The position numbers and the translations under genes are program-made. Shown here in pieces: positions 27,126 through 34,594 of a DNA stretch of 64,000 nt (the first letter of the stretch is position 1; every line of letters starts with the position of its first letter). This DNA comes from JAAELZ01 sp965223465 (GTDB lineage Bacteria; Pseudomonadota; Gammaproteobacteria; Arenicellales; Poriferihabitantaceae): contig OZ245025.1 in the NCBI GenBank assembly GCA_965223465.1, forward strand, positions 496,001-560,000. Direction: 5' to 3'. The notes below the pieces were generated by a model. The model saw nothing but the letters and a program-made list of their open reading frames with translations. It made no database searches and was not told the origin of the DNA.

Positions 27126-27581
27126 ATGAGCGTCAGCGTTCAACGTGAGGATTTTGACCCACAAACGGTCGTTGAAGCGCTCACCAAAGGACGCTCGGAT
27201 ATCGGCGCGGTGGTTACCTTTGTGGGTTTAGTACGCGATACAGCACACCACGAATCGATTTCTGCCATGGAACTTGAGCACTACCCAGGGATGACTGAAA
27301 AAGCGCTGCAAGACATTCTTCAGCAGGCCAATGTACGTTGGCAGCTGCAAGGCGCGAGTATTATACATCGCGTTGGAAAATTAGCCCCCGCAGAACAAAT
27401 CGTTATGGTTGCGGTAGCATCATTACATCGCGGTGAGGCGTTTCAAGCCTGTGAATTTATCATGGACTATTTAAAGACCAGGGCACCATTTTGGAAAAAA
27501 GAGTTTACCGCAAACGGCGCTCACTGGGTCGATGCGCGTGATAGTGATGATGAAGCGTTAAAACGCTGGAGTGCTGAGTAG
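27126..27581 (+). CDS. moaE: Molybdopterin synthase catalytic subunit MoaE
   Basis: Catalytic partner of MoaD that converts cyclic pyranopterin monophosphate to molybdopterin. Recognisable by DIGAVVTFVGLVRD, MELEHYPGMTEKAL, HRVGKLAPAEQIV and the C-terminal PFWKKEF motif with the active-site lysine. Length 151 is usual. moaA and moaC, needed for the earlier step, are not in the window. Confidence 0.95.
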   Translation: MSVSVQREDFDPQTVVEALTKGRSDIGAVVTFVGLVRDTAHHESISAMELEHYPGMTEKALQDILQQANVRWQLQGASIIHRVGKLAPAEQIVMVAVASLHRGEAFQACEFIMDYLKTRAPFWKKEFTANGAHWVDARDSDDEALKRWSAE

Positions 27582-28000
27582 TGCGCTTGCAACAGCAATT
27601 GTTACCCTCATCACCGCGTGATTTTCCTGGGCGACGTATTACTCGTTCGATCCTGCGGACGCTACATATTCTGGGTGGTGGGGTGTTGCTCGGTGCCTAT
27701 TTGTTTAATCAACCGGAAGATGTCATCCACGTCTGGTTTCAATTGGCTGTTATTTCAGGATTCTTGCTTTTTTTAACCGATCTGCATGCCAGTTTTGCTA
27801 TCCTGTTTGAGTGGCGCGGTTTATCCATCATCATAAAGATCGTGTTACTTTTATTCATACCGTGGATGCCCGGCTATGAAGTATGGTTGTTGTTGGTGAT
27901 CCTGACCATCGGTTCGCTAAGCAGCCATTTGTCGCGTAGATTTCGACATGGCTTGTGGTTTCCGTTGCCCAACCTTACCCAGGACGAACGCCATGGTTGA
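27581..28000 (+). CDS. Hypothetical inner-membrane protein
   Basis: Not recognised. 139 residues with three to four hydrophobic segments (ILGGGVLLGAYLF, FQLAVISGFLLFL, IIIKIVLLLFIPW, VWLLLVILTIGSL). It begins with a GTG that shares its first base with the last base of the moaE stop, so it belongs to the moa operon and may be expressed with rpoN 18 bp downstream. Confidence 0.6.
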   Translation: MRLQQQLLPSSPRDFPGRRITRSILRTLHILGGGVLLGAYLFNQPEDVIHVWFQLAVISGFLLFLTDLHASFAILFEWRGLSIIIKIVLLLFIPWMPGYEVWLLLVILTIGSLSSHLSRRFRHGLWFPLPNLTQDERHG

Positions 28001-28018
28001 ACAGCACAATAAATTATT

Positions 28019-29470
28019 ATGAGCAAGGGCTATTCAATCACCCAGGTGCTCAGCCTGAAACAGGCAACAATCCTGGCACCTCAGTTACAGCAAGGCTTAC
28101 ATTTGTTGCAGCTATCCTCACTTGATCTACAGCGAGAAATAGAAAATGCACTGCAGAGCAACCCATTTTTAGAAAAAACAGAACTTGAATTCCTGCCGGC
28201 ACCCGAATCGGTCAAGCCAGAAGTTACCAAAAAGGATCAGCAGCCGGGTCGGCCAGAAAGCAGCACCCTGATTCAAGGGGCGGCACCCAGTGTATCCCCG
28301 AGACTACAACCCAACTCTACAGCTGGGCAACGTTCGCCAAACCAGGGTGATGTCAACGCGGATAGAGCGCTGCAGCTGGCACCTGAGTTGACGCTAAACT
28401 CGTATCTGCACCAACAGGCACAAGCAACGCCGTTGAGCGATAAGCAGCATTATATCCTGGAATTACTGATCGACAGCGTCAATGAAAAAGGCTATCTACG
28501 TGCCAATTTCACTGACATCGTTGAGTTAGCGATGCCGGATTATGTCGTTACCAACGATGACGTGCAGCAAATGCTAAAGGTGCTACAGGATTTTGAGCCC
28601 GTTGGTGTGGGCGCACGTACCGCGAGCGAATGCCTGCTCATACAATTGCGCGATAAACCGGATGATACCCCTGGGCTCGAGCTTGCACGGCAGATCGTCA
28701 GGCAGCTTCTACCGCTGCTTGCAAAGCAAAAAATCGAGCAGATCGCACAGGCTTTATCACTGGATAGCCGCGCACTTGAGCTGCCGATTGCCTTAATTCG
28801 CCAGCTCAATCCATTTCCTGGTACCGCAATTGCCAGCCAAACGCAAAACCATATCACGCCGGATCTAGTGGTCAAGAAAACACAAGCGCGCTGGGTCGTG
28901 AGGCTGAATCCGAATGTGGTACCAGCGATCAGCATGCACAACGAATCAAAAGATTTGCTGAGATTGGCGCGTGGTAAGAAAGGCTATAAGCAACTGCGGC
29001 GGGAATGGCAAAAGGCGCAGCATTTGCTGAGTAATTTGGAAAAACGCTACCAAACCTTGCTGCAAGTGGCGAATTATATTGTTGATCGACAAAGCCAGTA
29101 TTTTGAGCAGGGCGAAGCCGCGCTTGAGCCATTGACGCAAAAAGATATCGCAGAAGAGCTCGGCGTCCATGTTTCAACCGTTTCTCGCGCTGTGAACGAT
29201 AAATATATGCTCACGCCTGCTGGGGTGGTTGAGTTACGTTATTTTTTTTCCACTGCCATCCAGAGAACGGGTGGCACGAGTATTTCGGCCAAGGCAATTC
29301 AGGCCAGAATTGTTACGATGATCAAGCAGGAATCGTCACAAAAACCACTGAGTGACGCCAAAATAGCGCAGGCACTGAATCAGCGTGGCATTCTGGTCGC
29401 CAGGAGAACGGTGACCAAGTATCGAGAATTGGCCAATATTCCGGCATCGCCTAAAAGGCGTAGCGCTTAG
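28019..29470 (+). CDS. rpoN: RNA polymerase sigma-54 factor
   Basis: Sigma factor for -24/-12 promoters. Region I is the Gln/Leu-rich N-terminus (LAPQLQQGLHLLQLSSLDL), which contacts activators. The core-binding domain follows, then a helix-turn-helix (KDIAEELGVHVSTVSRAVND) and the RpoN box ARRTVTKYRE at about residues 461-470, which reads the -24 element. Full length at 483 residues. The usual rpoN neighbours (lptB, hpf, ptsN) are absent; here it follows MoCo genes, so it may be a second, pathway-linked copy. A matching sigma-54 promoter and activator lie at 39.9-43.5 kb. Confidence 0.95.
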   Translation: MSKGYSITQVLSLKQATILAPQLQQGLHLLQLSSLDLQREIENALQSNPFLEKTELEFLPAPESVKPEVTKKDQQPGRPESSTLIQGAAPSVSPRLQPNSTAGQRSPNQGDVNADRALQLAPELTLNSYLHQQAQATPLSDKQHYILELLIDSVNEKGYLRANFTDIVELAMPDYVVTNDDVQQMLKVLQDFEPVGVGARTASECLLIQLRDKPDDTPGLELARQIVRQLLPLLAKQKIEQIAQALSLDSRALELPIALIRQLNPFPGTAIASQTQNHITPDLVVKKTQARWVVRLNPNVVPAISMHNESKDLLRLARGKKGYKQLRREWQKAQHLLSNLEKRYQTLLQVANYIVDRQSQYFEQGEAALEPLTQKDIAEELGVHVSTVSRAVNDKYMLTPAGVVELRYFFSTAIQRTGGTSISAKAIQARIVTMIKQESSQKPLSDAKIAQALNQRGILVARRTVTKYRELANIPASPKRRSA

Positions 29471-29528
29471 CATTGTATTATTTCGCGTAATCTGTAGCAA
29501 AGTAGGCTGTATAGCTATCTGCTAAAAG

Positions 29529-29834
29529 CTAAGCGAACATGCCCATTATTGTTAACAATGCGTAGGAAATATAAGCACCTTTTGCACCCATTCCAATATA
29601 ACGAACGTGCGTGTGCGTATTGTTAGCATTTTTCCAAATTGTGATCGCCGTAAAACACATCCATATTATCCACATAGGCCAACTTAGAACGGTTATCGAT
29701 TTTTGTAAATTGTTATTACTGACGTAAAACACGGCAGTGATGCTTGAGACAGTGAATAGTAACCCAATGGCTACAAAGTATATCCAAAAAACCACCCATA
29801 GCTTTTCTTTTCCATCCAAGGCTCTCCTTAGCAT
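29529..29834 (-). CDS. Small hypothetical membrane protein
   Basis: Not recognised. 101 residues with three likely membrane helices (LWVVFWIYFVAIGLLFTV, ITVLSWPMWIIWMCF, GAYISYALLTIMGMF). ATG at 29834. It lies 20 bp downstream of the hemerythrin gene on the same strand and may be co-transcribed. Confidence 0.5.
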   Translation of the reverse strand: MLRRALDGKEKLWVVFWIYFVAIGLLFTVSSITAVFYVSNNNLQKSITVLSWPMWIIWMCFTAITIWKNANNTHTHVRYIGMGAKGAYISYALLTIMGMFA

Positions 29835-29854
29835 TACAGATATCCAACATTTAC

Positions 29855-30280
29855 CTACTGTAAGCGCCGGGCCATGGGATAGAGTTTCTCCGCTTCATCC
29901 TGCAAGCGCTGCAACACTACATCAAACAACTGGCTGGTCTCGTCGATAAACCCCTGGTGATCGCGAATGGTTAATGACGTGGTTTGCTTGTTACACCAGT
30001 GGCGGGTGTACTGTTTTACGATTTTCTTTATTTCCTGCGAGCCGTTCATAAAATTATTTACGCTATTGGATGCGTTATTCCCGCCGTTGCGTAAAATGAC
30101 GGGGTAAATGGTGCGTTCTACTTTGTCGATGTGGTCGGTTAATTCGTTCAGATAACGGTGAAATAGCTCACAGCAGGTTTTGGTGTCACACATGGGGCGA
30201 TCCTGGACTAAATACTGCAGCACATTGGAAAGCTCGGTGATTCTGTGGTTTTGTTGATGGAGTGCGTCGAATGAAATCAT
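29855..30280 (-). CDS. Hemerythrin-like HHE domain protein
   Basis: All-helical protein of 141 residues with hemerythrin-type His/Glu residues: ALHQQNHRI, LTDHIDKVERTIYP and RDHQGF with a final E-Q-E-A-E helix. Such domains bind a di-iron centre and sense or carry O2 or NO. An FNR-like site lies about 54 bp upstream. It is the first of two hemerythrins flanking the molybdoenzyme cluster. Confidence 0.75.
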   Translation of the reverse strand: MISFDALHQQNHRITELSNVLQYLVQDRPMCDTKTCCELFHRYLNELTDHIDKVERTIYPVILRNGGNNASNSVNNFMNGSQEIKKIVKQYTRHWCNKQTTSLTIRDHQGFIDETSQLFDVVLQRLQDEAEKLYPMARRLQ

Positions 30281-30333
30281 AGTATTCGTATAGTTAAGAA
30301 TCCAAATATTAGCGCGCGCGAGCGTCTACATTT

Positions 30334-30347
30334 TTGATATGGATCAT
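30334..30347 (-). promoter_or_regulatory. FNR-like box upstream of the hemerythrin gene
   Basis: TTGAT ATGG ATCAT matches the FNR consensus TTGAT-N4-ATCAA in nine of ten defined bases. It is centred about 60 bp upstream of the hemerythrin ATG, near the position used for activation. Control by an FNR/DNR-type regulator is inferred. Confidence 0.45.
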
Positions 30348-30372
30348 GTCGTTAATCTTGAATTGTCGATAT

Positions 30373-31926
30373 TTATTCTACCAAAATTGGCCAAAGGCTG
30401 AGTTCTTTTGAACCGATCTTGTACTGCATAATCCGATGATTGTTGGTATCGGCAATCAAGATCGTGCCGTTAAGGACTGCAAGCCCGCCAGGTTCATTCA
30501 AGGTGGTCTGTTGTTCGGATTGTGGGGTATCAATCTGGTCTTGGACGGCAACCGTCTCAATGTAGTTATTCTCGATATCAAGGCGTTTTAGTTTGTGGTT
30601 GTAGGTATCCGCGACGAATATAAGTTGATCGTCAATAGCAGCCACACCCAGATTATGTTGCAGTAGCGCCTCATCCAGCTCACCATCCATATCGCCAAAA
30701 TCAAACAAGCCTTTACCTACCAAAGTGCGTACGTTTTTCGCACCCAGATCAATCTCACGCACTGCGGAGGCTTCTGAATCTGCCACGTAGAGCATATCCT
30801 GGTACAGGCTGAGCCCACTGGGCTGGTTATAGCTGGCCTGCATAAGGGAGCCATCAACCAGCGCTTCTCTGCCATTGCCCGAAAAAGGTTCAAGTGTTTT
30901 TTGTTGCAAATCAAGCGCCCAGATTTGATGTTCACCCGCCATTGCGACGATCAGTTTCTCCTGCCAAACAACCAAATCCCACGGTGATCTTAGGGCGGTC
31001 TTAGTGGCGGGTTTGTTTTTTTTGATTCGCAAAGTGACTTTTCCCGTCCCGGCAATGGTTTTTACTGAATCGCGGGTTAAATCGATTGCTCGAATACTAT
31101 GGTTGCCCGTGTCTGCGACATATAAAATTTCGTTGGCAAAGGTCAGCCCCTGGGGTTGCTTAAAACGCGCCTTGGAAAATCTGCCATCGACCAATCCAGC
31201 CGAACCATTTCCCACTATATGCAATACCTTACCCTTATGATTGGTAATAATAACCCGGTTATGCAATGTATCGCTGATTGCCACATATTGATCAGATGCG
31301 GCAATCTTTCCAGGAAAGGCTAGAAAAGAAGACTGCAATTTATCTTTTTCCAGCACGATGGGCAGCGGAGTATTATTTTCGGACTCCGTTTGCTCTTTGA
31401 GCAGCTTATCGATCACCATCTCAAACAGCTCGTAATTGCCTTCACCCGTGATTTTTCCGAGTACCTTACCCTGCGGCGTAATCACATACTGAGTTGGCCA
31501 AGCGCGCATGCCATACTTGCCAGCAAGCCGGTGGTTGGTATCACTGACAACCGGGTGTTTGATGTCGTAGCGAACAATGATACGGCGCAGGGTTTCAAGG
31601 TTCTTTTCATTATCAAATTTAGGTGAATGCACGCCAATAATTGCAATTTTATTGCCGTATTTTTTCTGTAAACGATCTAAATCTTCCAGTACATGAATAC
31701 AGTTAATGCAGCCGTAGGTCCAAAAATCCAGAATGACTACTTTTCCGAGTAATTCGTTGATTTCCAGCGATTTTTCCACATTTAACCAGGCACTATCTTG
31801 CTCAAATTCAAGGGCAGGAAGGAGCGGGCGTTTGGCCTTGGACTGTGCACCAATTGGCAATGAAAAAAAGCCCGCCAAGACAAGCAATAGTGAGAAAATA
31901 ACAACCGTGGGCCGCGATCTAAACAT
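30373..31926 (-). CDS. Exported thioredoxin-like / NHL-repeat fusion protein
   Basis: Signal peptide (VVIFSLLLVLAGFFSLPIGA), then a thioredoxin fold of the TlpA/AhpC type with CINC in FWTYGCINCIHV, then about five NHL beta-propeller repeats (for example LYVADTGNHSIRAIDL, LFVADTYNHKLKRLDI, ILIADTNNHRIMQY). The layout resembles NHLRC2. The Cys pair suggests thiol redox chemistry in the periplasm and the propeller suggests ligand or protein binding. ATG at 31926 is preferred to a TTG at 31947. It is the last gene of the molybdoenzyme operon, starting 25 bp after the ferredoxin gene. Confidence 0.82.
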   Translation of the reverse strand: MFRSRPTVVIFSLLLVLAGFFSLPIGAQSKAKRPLLPALEFEQDSAWLNVEKSLEINELLGKVVILDFWTYGCINCIHVLEDLDRLQKKYGNKIAIIGVHSPKFDNEKNLETLRRIIVRYDIKHPVVSDTNHRLAGKYGMRAWPTQYVITPQGKVLGKITGEGNYELFEMVIDKLLKEQTESENNTPLPIVLEKDKLQSSFLAFPGKIAASDQYVAISDTLHNRVIITNHKGKVLHIVGNGSAGLVDGRFSKARFKQPQGLTFANEILYVADTGNHSIRAIDLTRDSVKTIAGTGKVTLRIKKNKPATKTALRSPWDLVVWQEKLIVAMAGEHQIWALDLQQKTLEPFSGNGREALVDGSLMQASYNQPSGLSLYQDMLYVADSEASAVREIDLGAKNVRTLVGKGLFDFGDMDGELDEALLQHNLGVAAIDDQLIFVADTYNHKLKRLDIENNYIETVAVQDQIDTPQSEQQTTLNEPGGLAVLNGTILIADTNNHRIMQYKIGSKELSLWPILVE

Positions 31927-31951
31927 AGGCTTTAAAATAAATTTCAAGCCT

Positions 31952-33010
31952 TTAGTCTAGCATCTGAAAAAGCGCAGTATGGTGTTTCTTCTTTTGGCAA
32001 ATTGGGCATAACGGCTTGGACTGTGAATCTAAAGTATGAAAGTGTACACCACAGGTCTGACAGGTCACTTCGTTTAAGGCAATAAGCTGTTGCAATGCAA
32101 TAGTATTGCGCTCGATATGTATTGCTTCGTCTTCACACACATCAACACAAATCATGCAAGCAGTACAATGAATAGCGTTGATTTGATAAACCGCATCACC
32201 TTCAAGCTTTTCCATGATCAGCGCCTGATGCGGACAAAGCTTCACGCAGGTATCGCACGCACTACATAGCTGGGTATCTATTTTCGGAACATAGGGTAAG
32301 ACCTGCTTATCTGGTGCCGCAGGTAAAAATGCGCCGATCGGGGTTGGAGTGTGTTGCTCATCAGATTTCAGATCAAAATAATCCAAGCCGTAATCACTTA
32401 TTTCAGTCGCTGTTTTGCGCAGGAATTGGCGGCGACTCAAGGAGGTATCGGCACCCGTATGCACGGCCGAGCGTAAGATGTTTAGCCATTGTTCACCGCT
32501 AATATTTATGCGCTCTAAACCGGGTTGGGCGCTTTCTTCCAGCAGGGTATTAAGTTGGGTTAAATACTGATCCAGGTAGTCAATCGAGCCTCGACTGCAA
32601 TCTTCGCAAGTGGCGGTGCTGACCAGCAAACGGCGATGCCCTGCTTGGTAGAGCGTGGCGATATCTCTGAGGCTCAGGGCATGAACACAATTTACCAGTC
32701 CATCAGCTTGCGTAGAATGGCTTTCGGGGATTTTTTCGCATGCGAGCAACACCAATTGTTCATTGTTCCAGTGGATGGATAAGGGGTTATGCGTGTGCTC
32801 AATGGCAGTTTCGGGGCAAACTGACGCGCATACACCGCAACCATCGCAAAGCGAGGTATCTAGTTCAAGCTGCCTATGATTCAATCGCCAGGCGTTGACG
32901 TGGCAGGTATCAACACATGCGCGGCAGCTTGAGTTGGTAATAAGTGTGTGAACGCAGTGTTCGGCTGCTATTTGTGGTAGGTTCAGGCTTTCTGAATTAG
33001 TCTCGCTCAA
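31952..33010 (-). CDS. Multi-cluster 4Fe-4S ferredoxin-type protein
   Basis: 352 residues with four classical Cys-rich motifs in two pairs: CRACVDTC and CDGCGVCASVCP near the N-terminus, CSACDTCVKLCP and CTACMICVDVC towards the C-terminus. The middle has further Cys (TCEDCSRG). The end is a zinc-ribbon or rubredoxin-like CQTCGVHF...CPICQKKK. No signal peptide, so it is probably cytoplasmic. A RRQFLRKT-like stretch lies inside the protein (about residue 195) where a Tat motif cannot work. The start is TTG at 33010 after a GGGG(C) ribosome site, 18 bp past the chaperone stop. Confidence 0.78.
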   Translation of the reverse strand: MSETNSESLNLPQIAAEHCVHTLITNSSCRACVDTCHVNAWRLNHRQLELDTSLCDGCGVCASVCPETAIEHTHNPLSIHWNNEQLVLLACEKIPESHSTQADGLVNCVHALSLRDIATLYQAGHRRLLVSTATCEDCSRGSIDYLDQYLTQLNTLLEESAQPGLERINISGEQWLNILRSAVHTGADTSLSRRQFLRKTATEISDYGLDYFDLKSDEQHTPTPIGAFLPAAPDKQVLPYVPKIDTQLCSACDTCVKLCPHQALIMEKLEGDAVYQINAIHCTACMICVDVCEDEAIHIERNTIALQQLIALNEVTCQTCGVHFHTLDSQSKPLCPICQKKKHHTALFQMLD

Positions 33011-33028
33011 GCCTGCCCCGTGTACAAA

Positions 33029-33790
33029 TCAGAAGGTTGGTCCGGACTCCGGCCCAAATTGAGGGGGGGCGACCTTAATGGCTTCTTTTAGTTTCTCACG
33101 CATTTTTAGCTCGATTTCTGCTGGATCGGGCCGCGGTTCGTCCAGCATCACTGCGAGCAGATCACGTAGTTCGTCACAGTAAACTGCCGTCAGCAGTGTC
33201 AGCCCGGTATAAAAATCACTTTCGCTATGTGAAGCGACACGGCCAGCAAACTGATCGACCCAACGCAACAGATGTTCATCGAGAAAAGTCGCCGCGACGC
33301 TTAAATTGTTCTGATCACCCGTCATCTTGACAATCTCAGCCAGGAAATTAAGTTCGATGACGATATGATCATCAGCACGATTGCGCCAGTTCTCAACCGC
33401 CATACCATGCGCTTGATACAGCTTTCGAACCTCGAACATGGGTTTTTGCATCACCAAATGGTCTTCGTCCAGCCAGTATGATTCATGTGGAGAAGCGCCA
33501 AATTGGCCATTCAGGTAGATGGCGGCGAAATCTGCGGCCAGATCATCCAAACAGGCTGAATCGGGTTCATCTGGCCAATTTGCAACCACACTCTCAAGGT
33601 GATTCAAAATACTGGTCGCTTTTTCAGAACCCAGATTCAACCCCAGACCTTCTGGAAAGCCAAGGAATTTGAGTTCGGCCAGTGTTTGTGCTTCAAGCTC
33701 GGTCGCCTGTAAGGCGTTCAGCAAGGCAAGATCATCACTCACCGCTTGAGTTAGCGCGTTTATATCTTCTGGGCTGAATTTGGCTGACAT
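33029..33790 (-). CDS. TorD/DmsD-family molybdoenzyme chaperone
   Basis: Cytoplasmic chaperone that binds Tat signal peptides and helps load molybdenum cofactor. The family core is clear: FAAIYLNG and ASPHESYWLDEDHLVMQ at about residues 90-115, then EVRKLYQAHGM and HIVIELNFLAEI. 253 residues is in the normal range. It lies 117 bp downstream of the Fe-S subunit of the adjacent molybdoenzyme, its likely client. Confidence 0.85.
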   Translation of the reverse strand: MSAKFSPEDINALTQAVSDDLALLNALQATELEAQTLAELKFLGFPEGLGLNLGSEKATSILNHLESVVANWPDEPDSACLDDLAADFAAIYLNGQFGASPHESYWLDEDHLVMQKPMFEVRKLYQAHGMAVENWRNRADDHIVIELNFLAEIVKMTGDQNNLSVAATFLDEHLLRWVDQFAGRVASHSESDFYTGLTLLTAVYCDELRDLLAVMLDEPRPDPAEIELKMREKLKEAIKVAPPQFGPESGPTF

Positions 33791-33838
33791 ATATCAGGGG
33801 CGTGTTTAGTAAATATAGGCTGGCACTTGCTAGAGCAC

Positions 33839-33873
33839 CTGCGTCATACCATCCATTTTTACGGATGACGCAG
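33839..33873. repeat. Intergenic hairpin between the Fe-S subunit and chaperone genes
   Basis: CTGCGTCAT (33839-33847) and ATGACGCAG (33865-33873) form a 9-bp stem around a 17-nt loop that contains a short ATCC/GGAT pair. No U-run follows on the minus strand. It may slow decay of the upstream mRNA or reduce expression of downstream genes. Confidence 0.4.
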
Positions 33874-33907
33874 ATGCTACCTGAGTTTTAAGTAAAGAGA
33901 TAGCCGC

Positions 33908-34579
33908 TTATTCTACCTTACCTTTGCTGTGCGCCACGAACACGATAGAAGGATTGGTGAGTTCTGGGTTAGCCATGGTTTTCACTTGATTAACAGGTTT
34001 TTCACCTTCAGCATACGCTTTGGTCTCCCAAGTAGCGTCGCGTAGTTTGTCGATATCACCGATATCCAACACCCGCATCATACAAGCCATGACGCAGTAT
34101 GGTTTGCGACCAGCATCGATTTCATCCACGCATAAATTGCATTTCGAGACGATATTCTGATCTGGAATAAACTGTGGAGCGCCATAGGGACAGGCTGCTT
34201 CGCAGCGTCGACAGCCAATACACAGGGTCGAATCGATATCCACAATACCGTCCTTCTTACGCTTAAATATAGCGCCTGTCGGGCAAGTCGGTAAGCAGGC
34301 TGGTTCAGAACAATGATTGCACGACATATTTACTTTGTAGGCATACACCTCCGGAAAGGTGCCACCTTCTACATACGCCACACGTCGAAAACGCGGCCCG
34401 GCCTCAAGGCCATTTTTATCCTTACAGGCAATCTCGCAAGCTCGACAACCAATGCAATCAACATTGTTGTGTACAAAGCCCAGTTGCATGTCTGGTACGA
34501 CCGGAGTGTAGGTCTCTTTCTTAAGGCGCTTAATCGCCTCTTTAACTTTACCTTTATCTAAGTCTTTATTTGTTGCCAT
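33908..34579 (-). CDS. Four-cluster Fe-S subunit of a DMSO-reductase-family enzyme (DmsB-like)
   Basis: Electron-transfer subunit with four [4Fe-4S] motifs: CIGCRACEIAC, CNHCSEPACLPTCP, CIGCRRCEAACPYGAP and CNLCVDEI with a later CVMAC. This is the DmsB/PsrB/NrfC pattern. No signal peptide: it should travel with the Tat-exported catalytic subunit encoded 15 bp upstream. A strong GGAGG ribosome site precedes the ATG. No NrfD/DmsC membrane anchor follows. Confidence 0.9.
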   Translation of the reverse strand: MATNKDLDKGKVKEAIKRLKKETYTPVVPDMQLGFVHNNVDCIGCRACEIACKDKNGLEAGPRFRRVAYVEGGTFPEVYAYKVNMSCNHCSEPACLPTCPTGAIFKRKKDGIVDIDSTLCIGCRRCEAACPYGAPQFIPDQNIVSKCNLCVDEIDAGRKPYCVMACMMRVLDIGDIDKLRDATWETKAYAEGEKPVNQVKTMANPELTNPSIVFVAHSKGKVE

Positions 34580-34594
34580 TGATAGTTCCTCCGG

